Below, piece by piece: positions 6,321 to 10,305 of a stretch of DNA of 10,305 bases. The stretch covers positions 1 to 10,305 of the forward strand of contig CALLQM010000129.1 of NCBI GenBank assembly GCA_938014855.1, written 5' to 3'. The stretch comes from an uncultured Clostridia bacterium (GTDB lineage Bacteria; Bacillota; Clostridia; Oscillospirales; Ruminococcaceae). Made by a program: the position numbers and the translations under genes. Numbering within the stretch: the first letter of the stretch is position 1; the number at the start of each line of letters is the position of its first letter. The notes beneath the pieces are model-generated. The model was not told the DNA's origin, did not search any database, and was given only the letters and a program-made list of their open reading frames with translations.

Positions 6321-6911
6321 CTATTTTTGCTGCGCACATTCGGATAGCAACAATCGGATTTTATTCCGGTCAAGCGCTGTTACCGCGATAGGCGGCTGGG
6401 GCGATGGCACATATTCTCCAATTTGTTTGGTCATCGAAAGCATGTCCAGCCACCGCCCGAATTTGTTGCCAATCGAGCGCATAATGCCTGCTTCTTCGAA
6501 CCCGAACGCTCGATGCAGTGCTACACTTTTTTCGTTTGGAATTTGAATACGCACAGAAACATTACAGTATCCCTGCATTTTTAAAAGCCCAATCAATGCT
6601 TGATACAACGCTGTTCCAATGCCCATCCCCTGCGCCTTCGGCGCGACATAAACAGAAAGCTCGGCGTTCCATGCATAAGCCGCCCGTTCATACTGTTTGC
6701 TGGCGTAAGCATACCCGATGATTTGTCCGGACTGCTCGCATACAAGCCACGGAAATTGATTCGAAATCTGCTCGATTCGACGCTCAAATGCCATGATGGA
6801 TGGAACCTCGTATTCAAACGTAACGGTTGTATTCAAAATATAAGGCGCATAAATGGAAAGGATTTGAGCCACATCGTTTTTTGTATCTGCAAGCCGCAGT
6901 GTAAAGGCCAT
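6321..6911 (-). CDS. GNAT N-acetyltransferase, phosphinothricin/methionine sulfoximine acetyltransferase-like
   Basis: This 196-residue enzyme should transfer acetyl from acetyl-CoA to an amine. The N-terminal IYAPYILNTTVTFEYEVPS (20-38) is characteristic of the Pat/Bar/YncA-type group. The acetyl-CoA pyrophosphate loop is QGMGIG at 94-99. AELSVYV (83-89) carries the conserved glutamate E84, and PNEKSVALHRAFGFEEAG (125-142) is the usual end of the fold. Relatives are about 165-180 residues long, so there is an extra tail of about 20 residues after position 165. Many homologues act on methionine sulfoximine or sulfone, or on unusual amino acids, so the true substrate is open. GGAGG sits eight bases before the ATG. 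The radical SAM gene ends 54 bases upstream with no terminator or clear promoter between, so this is the last gene of that operon. Confidence 0.88.
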   Translation of the reverse strand: MAFTLRLADTKNDVAQILSIYAPYILNTTVTFEYEVPSIMAFERRIEQISNQFPWLVCEQSGQIIGYAYASKQYERAAYAWNAELSVYVAPKAQGMGIGTALYQALIGLLKMQGYCNVSVRIQIPNEKSVALHRAFGFEEAGIMRSIGNKFGRWLDMLSMTKQIGEYVPSPQPPIAVTALDRNKIRLLLSECAQQK

Positions 6912-6965
6912 AGCAAAGCCCTCCTATTAAATTGCATCTGTTGGATCAACTATTCTATTTCTTTT

Positions 6966-7910
6966 CTAGTTCAGTTTGCTGGCATGTTTACCCTGCCAGC
7001 TGTTGCGCCGCACCAATTCCTGATCGATGGCATTGAGCACACATAGCTTTTTTAAGCTCCACTGCGGTCCGATTAATAAATCCGGTGCTCCGTCGCCGGT
7101 CAGCCGACCGATTACAAATTCCTGCGGGAACCGTTCCAGCTGATTACAGATCACCTGTACATAGTCTTCTTTGGCCAGCAAGGAAAACTGCCCCTGCTCG
7201 TATTCCTGCGCCAATCGCGTTCCTTTGAGCACATGCAGAAGATGGATTTTAACCAGGTGTAGATCAAGACCTGCCAGCTCCTCAGCGGTTTTCTGCATCA
7301 TTTCGGGTGTTTCGCCCGGCAGACCGTTGATGATATGCACCCCGACCAAAACCCCGCGCCGATGCAGTTTTTCATATCCCTGCAAAAAATCCTCGTAGGT
7401 GTGACAGCGGTTGATGCGCCGGCCGGTTTCGTCCCAAATGCTTTGTAGCCCCAATTCCACAGTCAGATAGGTTTTTTGCGCAAGTTCCCCCAGTAGATCG
7501 CAGACATCTTCCGGCAGACAGTCGGGGCGGGTCGCGATGGACAGCCCCACAACACCCGGGCAATGCAGAGCCTCTTGATAGAGTGTACGCAGATGCTCCA
7601 CCGGCGCATAGGTATTGGTGCGCGCCTGAAAATAGGCGATGTGCTTGCGGGTATCCCATTTTTCCGCCATGCGGTCTGCCACATCGGCAAACTGCTCGGT
7701 GATCGTCTGACTTGGTTTTCCGCCAAACTCGCCGCTTCCGCTGGGCGAACAGTAGGAACAGCCGCCCGTCCCTTTTGTCCCGTCCAAATTCGGGCACGAC
7801 AGTCCGGCGTTTAAACTGATGCGGGACACTTTGGAACCAAACCGATGCCTTAAATAGTAGCTGTACGTTTGATACCGTTTATTATCGTCCGAATAGGGAA
7901 ATGGATTCAT
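6966..7910 (-). CDS. Radical SAM protein, TIGR01212/YhcC family
   Basis: This 314-residue radical SAM enzyme is of the Elp3-like group. The iron-sulfur cluster cysteines follow the unusual spacing of this family: C39, C51 and C54 (CX11CX2C in CPNLDGTKGTGGCSYC). Other family hallmarks are all present: YFQARTNTYAP (93-103), IATRPDCL (125-132), VELGLQS (151-157), the glycine-rich INGLPGE (194-200), HLLHVLKGT (223-231) and RLTGDG (269-274). Length matches the family. The biochemical role of YhcC-type proteins is not established, to my knowledge. The ATG overlaps the methyltransferase stop (ATGA at 7910-7907), and AAGAAGG lies six bases upstream, so the two are translationally coupled. No RiPP precursor or obvious substrate protein is next to it. 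Confidence 0.93.
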   Translation of the reverse strand: MNPFPYSDDNKRYQTYSYYLRHRFGSKVSRISLNAGLSCPNLDGTKGTGGCSYCSPSGSGEFGGKPSQTITEQFADVADRMAEKWDTRKHIAYFQARTNTYAPVEHLRTLYQEALHCPGVVGLSIATRPDCLPEDVCDLLGELAQKTYLTVELGLQSIWDETGRRINRCHTYEDFLQGYEKLHRRGVLVGVHIINGLPGETPEMMQKTAEELAGLDLHLVKIHLLHVLKGTRLAQEYEQGQFSLLAKEDYVQVICNQLERFPQEFVIGRLTGDGAPDLLIGPQWSLKKLCVLNAIDQELVRRNSWQGKHASKLN

Positions 7911-8986
7911 AAAAAGCCTTCTTTCACCGCATAGATTGTATTATCCCATGCCGGAATATACGGATGCTGCCGTAAATAGATGCGGTAAGCGGGATTGATT
8001 TGGTGGATTTGCTGCGGCAGGAGAAACAGATCTTCATTGCGGTGATAAGCCGAAACGATCAGCCGCGGACAGTCCCTCCGGAGAACCGTTTTGCCGCCCG
8101 CAATCGCAAGCCGTTCCTCCCCTTCCACATCCATTTTGATGATGGAAATCGGCTGATTGCATGCAACGCTGTCAATCGACCGCATCGGAACTGGAATACC
8201 GGCACCATCTCTGGAGACGGCGGAATGCCGTCCCGCTTTGTTTGCAAAGGGAATGACGGTATCACGGTCATATACCCCGGCGTTGATGCAGGTCAAGTCT
8301 CCGGTGTATGTTTCTGCAAAAGCTGTCAGCTTCCGAAAATTCTTTGGGTCGGGCTCCAATGCTGTAATGGCCTTTAACGGCCCTCCTGCCTGCTGTGTGA
8401 CCTCGCGAACCGTGTCCCCGTCATACGCTCCTAAATCCAAATAGGTATCTTCCTTGACAGGCCGAATGAGTGTGTAGGCTTGTTCCTTTGGTGTGGTGAC
8501 GTTTCGGATGTAGGAAATGTTTCCGCTCAGCCGATAATTCCATACCGCGGCATACACCTCCCGGCTCTGCTCGTCCGCCATAAGATCGTAGGACTCAGCG
8601 ATTGCAGATTCATATCGGTTTAGATATGCAAAATCTACAATTTCTCTGCCGATGACCGGCACATGCGGCGCGTAAAGCTCATACCGTTTGCTGAGCTGTT
8701 CCATGCGCGCAATCAAGTCGTCTTGCCAAAACGCAAAGGCAACCACAATAATAAAATCCGAATACAGCGCCTCGATTTCGGCAAGGGTTTTCACTTTCCA
8801 CCCATGAAACGATTGACCGCGGACAAATTCATCACTGGCAAAAATCTCCCTAGCCGTAATGCCGAACTCCTCGAATACTGCCAATATTTTTTCCGCACCC
8901 AAACCCATTCCATATAATACGATTGGTTTGCCAGCGTTGGCCAGCCGTTCCCAAACGGTTTGGGTCTCTTTTATAAACGGTAACAT
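7907..8986 (-). CDS. FkbM-family SAM-dependent methyltransferase with N-terminal Rossmann-like domain
   Basis: With the ATG at 8986 this is a 359-residue protein. The C-terminal half is an FkbM-type methyltransferase: TYLDLGAYDGDTV (about 181-193) is the SAM-binding motif I, EPDPKNF (211-217) gives the acidic ribose-binding end of strand two, and IIKMDVEGEE (282-291) is the FkbM signature. The N-terminal domain begins with a glycine-rich VLYGMGLGAEKIL (23-35), like the nucleotide-binding fold in some sugar-modifying proteins. FkbM enzymes usually O-methylate sugars or natural products; the acceptor here is unknown. The frame stays open to a GTG at 9055, but that codon lies in the -35 box of a good promoter whose transcript would start near 9022, and it has no ribosome site. 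ATG 8986 has AAGGA 13 bases upstream, a little far, so the start is probable rather than certain. Confidence 0.85.
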   Translation of the reverse strand: MLPFIKETQTVWERLANAGKPIVLYGMGLGAEKILAVFEEFGITAREIFASDEFVRGQSFHGWKVKTLAEIEALYSDFIIVVAFAFWQDDLIARMEQLSKRYELYAPHVPVIGREIVDFAYLNRYESAIAESYDLMADEQSREVYAAVWNYRLSGNISYIRNVTTPKEQAYTLIRPVKEDTYLDLGAYDGDTVREVTQQAGGPLKAITALEPDPKNFRKLTAFAETYTGDLTCINAGVYDRDTVIPFANKAGRHSAVSRDGAGIPVPMRSIDSVACNQPISIIKMDVEGEERLAIAGGKTVLRRDCPRLIVSAYHRNEDLFLLPQQIHQINPAYRIYLRQHPYIPAWDNTIYAVKEGFL

Positions 8987-9028
8987 CTTATTAAACGCGT
9001 CCTTTTTTGTTGGTTTCCTATCGGTAAC

Positions 9029-9057
9029 ATTATGCCATACCTGCCGCCTTTTCACAA
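9029..9057 (-). promoter_or_regulatory. Sigma-A promoter (extended -10) of the methyltransferase operon
   Basis: On the - strand TTGTGA (9057-9052; 4/6 to consensus) and CATAAT (9034-9029; 5/6) are 17 bases apart, and TGG directly before the -10 box makes it an extended -10 element. It lies just beyond the terminator of the preceding gene, where a promoter is needed. Transcription should begin near 9022. Confidence 0.7.
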
Positions 9058-9072
9058 CTGATTTTTGAAATG

Positions 9073-9101
9073 AAAAAGCCGTACAGAATGTTCTGTACGG
9101 C
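9073..9101 (-). terminator. Intrinsic terminator of the zinc-ribbon membrane protein gene
   Basis: On the - strand GCCGTACAGA (9101-9092) pairs perfectly with its complement at 9087-9078 across a four-base loop, and TTTTTC follows. It begins seven bases after the stop codon of the zinc-ribbon gene and separates it from the methyltransferase operon. Confidence 0.88.
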
Positions 9102-9108
9102 AGATTTG

Positions 9109-9633
9109 TTAAGGTTGCTTACGAAACGCCAAAATACCGGTAATGCTTGCCACCGAAACCAAAATACAGCCTAAGGTAAGCAGATACGCGATTGCATGCG
9201 GTCCGTCAAACGGTGCGATGCCTTGCATCAAATAAAGCTGTATGGTAATCGACAATGCGGTCACGGCGCAAAACAGCGAAACGGAATCGGGAATCAGGGA
9301 CATACGCTCGCCCCGCATCGTAATCTGCATCATCAAATACACAATCGGCAAAAGGGTCATGAGCAGGGTTGCAATCCACCATGGGGTGTCCGTTTGCACC
9401 GCTTCCCCGACGCCAAACAGCGGTAATAGGCGAAAGACCAGCGCCGCCAGCAAGGCCAGCGCTCCCAAAATTCCAAGCACCATCGATGCGATTGCACCCG
9501 CAGTAACCGAATGGTCGTGCACTTCATCCTGTTGAGGGCGGCTGAAATATTCTGTTACCAGCGATTCCCCGCAATATCCACAGCTTCGGGCGCGTCCGCT
9601 GACCGGTCGTCCGCATTTCGGACATGTCACCAT
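9109..9633 (-). CDS. Zinc-ribbon membrane protein of unknown function
   Basis: Taking the ATG at 9633 gives 174 residues. A zinc ribbon opens the protein: C4-P-K-C7 and C18-G-Y-C21, with a basic loop between. After a short polar linker (to about 44) come four hydrophobic segments at roughly 45-70, 86-105, 117-137 and 148-170, so it is a membrane protein with its metal domain probably in the cytoplasm. The layout is common among Firmicute zinc-ribbon/DUF membrane proteins of unknown role, and I do not assign a function. The frame is open up to an ATG at 9723, but the -35 and -10 boxes at 9696-9668 lie inside that extension, which also lacks family-like sequence. The ATG at 9633 has AGAGGGG five bases upstream. 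It is transcribed alone, with its own promoter and terminator. Confidence 0.82.
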   Translation of the reverse strand: MVTCPKCGRPVSGRARSCGYCGESLVTEYFSRPQQDEVHDHSVTAGAIASMVLGILGALALLAALVFRLLPLFGVGEAVQTDTPWWIATLLMTLLPIVYLMMQITMRGERMSLIPDSVSLFCAVTALSITIQLYLMQGIAPFDGPHAIAYLLTLGCILVSVASITGILAFRKQP

Positions 9634-9667
9634 ACCGACCCCTCTTTTCCTTTTGGAGTTCGCCCTC

Positions 9668-9696
9668 ATTTTAGCATATTCTTCTATTTTTGACAA
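9668..9696 (-). promoter_or_regulatory. Sigma-A promoter (extended -10) of the zinc-ribbon gene
   Basis: On the - strand TTGTCA (9696-9691; 5/6) and TAAAAT (9673-9668; 5/6) are 17 bases apart, and TGC precedes the -10 box, giving an extended -10. The expected transcript start near 9661 leaves a leader of about 28 bases to the ATG at 9633. Confidence 0.78.
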
Positions 9697-9719
9697 GAAG
9701 ATTTCAAATGTGGCTGCTA

Positions 9720-9914
9720 TCATTTGCTCGGTTCCAATTCCGGTTCCTCTTCACTGTTCAGCGCATCTTCCATCAGCTTCATCATCTCAAGCGAACTGCG
9801 AAAATGCTGCGTTTTTTTTCCGTCCAGCCAATGAATCGTTCCCTGCCATGTGTTATGTTGCTGAAACTGTACTTCCACCATAAATGTCGACTTCTTTTTG
9901 TGCCTTCTATCCAT
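9720..9914 (-). CDS. Small conserved-looking hypothetical protein, 64 residues
   Basis: A 64-residue protein with a very basic start (MDRRHKKKS), a central VQFQQHNTWQGTIHWLDGKK and an amphipathic helix-like FRSSLEMMKLMEDAL, ending in an acidic tail (EEEPELE). It has no signal peptide, cysteine pair or membrane segment, so it is probably a small cytoplasmic beta-plus-helix protein. The NTWQGTIxWLDxKKxQxFRSxLE pattern is one I associate, from memory, with small uncharacterised proteins in Clostridia; no function is known to me. Support for it being real is strong: AAGGA nine bases before the ATG and a near-consensus promoter at 9987-10015 whose transcript leads into it. It is not clearly joined to the zinc-ribbon gene, which has its own promoter. 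Confidence 0.8.
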   Translation of the reverse strand: MDRRHKKKSTFMVEVQFQQHNTWQGTIHWLDGKKTQHFRSSLEMMKLMEDALNSEEEPELEPSK

Positions 9915-9961
9915 TCATTTCGTTCCTTTTTGTTAAACAGAGATTTTTGCCCGTTGTCTTG

Positions 9962-9974
9962 GTGCAATATGCAC
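9962..9974. repeat. Inverted repeat GTGCA-ATA-TGCAC in the leader of the 64-residue protein gene
   Basis: A perfect 5-3-5 inverted repeat at about +6 to +18 relative to the expected transcript start, with outer CGTT/AACG arms allowing a longer hairpin (9951-9979). The position suits an operator or leader stem. The half-site is the same as in the repeat at 6228-6242. Confidence 0.4.
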
Positions 9975-9986
9975 AACGTTTCTCTC

Positions 9987-10015
9987 ATTATAAAGGAGCC
10001 GAATCAGCAAGTCAA
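9987..10015 (-). promoter_or_regulatory. Near-consensus sigma-A promoter of the 64-residue protein gene
   Basis: On the - strand TTGACT (10015-10010; 5/6) and a perfect TATAAT (9992-9987) are 17 bases apart. This is the strongest promoter match in the window. The start near 9980 gives a leader of about 65 bases that holds the inverted repeat at 9962-9974. Confidence 0.88.
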
Positions 10016-10056
10016 TGTGTTGGCGGTTGCTCATTTGCGAAAACAAAAATAAAATG

Positions 10057-10086
10057 CTGACAAATGTATTTCATTTTTGGTATACT
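10057..10086 (+). promoter_or_regulatory. Sigma-A promoter (extended -10) of the patatin-like gene
   Basis: CTGACA (10057-10062; 5/6) and TATACT (10081-10086; 5/6) are 18 bases apart, and TGG precedes the -10 box. It is divergent from the promoter at 9987-10015, with about 41 bases between the two -35 boxes, and leaves a leader of about 17 bases before the ATG at 10110. Confidence 0.75.
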
Positions 10087-10109
10087 AACCAAAGAAAGGC
10101 GGGATGTGT

Positions 10110-10305
10110 ATGAAGACGGCGCTGGTATTATCCGGCGGCGGGAGCCGCGGGGCTTATGAAATTGGAGTCTGGCAGGCACTTCGCGAATTGGATGTAGACA
10201 TCTCTTTGGTAACGGGAACCTCGGTGGGCGCACTGAACGGTGCGGTTATTGCACAGGGTGATTTGGATCAGGCTCGTCTGCTTTGGCAGAAACTAGAAAC
10301 GTCCC
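10110..10305 (+). CDS. Patatin-like phospholipase, N-terminal part (cut by window edge)
   Basis: The first 65 codons of a patatin-like serine lipase are present before the window ends. SGGGSRGAYEIGV (8-20) is the oxyanion-hole glycine motif, and GTSVGALNGA (36-45) holds the nucleophile elbow G-x-S-x-G with Ser38 as the expected catalytic serine. The catalytic aspartate (DG[A/G]) would lie beyond the window. Bacterial members of this RssA/YlbK-like group are cytoplasmic acyl hydrolases, mostly of unknown physiological substrate. The start at 10110 has AGGCGG seven bases upstream. An in-frame ATG at 10104 would add two residues but leaves only one base after AGGCGG. Its own promoter lies at 10057-10086. 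Confidence 0.92.
   Translation, partial: MKTALVLSGGGSRGAYEIGVWQALRELDVDISLVTGTSVGALNGAVIAQGDLDQARLLWQKLETS

Noticed and set aside
6912..6965. Possible separate promoter for the GNAT gene (TTGATC ... TAATAG)
   Set aside because: Spacing is only 14 bases and there is no terminator after the radical SAM gene; read-through is simpler.
1..10305. CRISPR array, tRNA/rRNA, insertion sequence, phage or defence genes
   Set aside because: No repeat-spacer pattern, cloverleaf, transposase motif or terminal inverted repeats were seen on either strand.

Overview
The window looks like chromosomal DNA from an anaerobic Firmicute of the class Clostridia, possibly Oscillospiraceae/Ruminococcaceae. The basis is moderate GC, Gram-positive ribosome-binding sites (GGAGG or AAGGAG 5-9 nt before starts), sigma-A-type promoters, compact intrinsic terminators, a split two-gene transketolase and a sugar ABC operon without its own ATPase. 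The species is not determined. I see no rRNA, tRNA, CRISPR array, transposase or attachment site.

Region 1 (1-4356, + strand) is one long operon. It holds the end of a sugar-binding lipoprotein, an inter-cistronic hairpin, two MalF/MalG-type permeases, the N- and C-terminal halves of a split transketolase, and a small cupin. It ends at a strong hairpin terminator (4320-4356) that is U-rich in both directions. Region 2 (4403-6250, - strand) converges on that terminator and encodes kduI and kduD. These two enzymes take 5-keto-4-deoxyuronate, from unsaturated uronides of pectin or glycosaminoglycans, to 2-keto-3-deoxygluconate. Read together, regions 1 and 2 look like a locus for import and catabolism of an acidic, plant- or host-derived oligosaccharide. 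The KDG kinase, KDG aldolase, lyase/hydrolase, transporter ATPase and local regulator all lie outside the window. The most interesting questions are what the split transketolase and the unassigned cupin (HxE instead of HxH) do in a uronate locus.

Region 3 (6252-9057, - strand) is a three-gene operon: an FkbM-type methyltransferase, a radical SAM protein of the TIGR01212/YhcC type joined to it by an ATGA overlap, and a phosphinothricin-acetyltransferase-like GNAT enzyme. It starts at a good extended -10 promoter (9029-9057) and ends at a terminator (6252-6290). The promoter lies inside the longest possible reading frame of the methyltransferase, so its start is placed downstream at 8986.

Region 4 (9073-10305) has a zinc-ribbon four-helix membrane protein with its own promoter and terminator, a 64-residue small protein of unknown function with a near-consensus promoter, and, divergently, the first 65 codons of a patatin-like phospholipase. 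Gaps over 50 bases are described in the entries. The largest (6116-6320) holds the kduI control region and the GNAT terminator.
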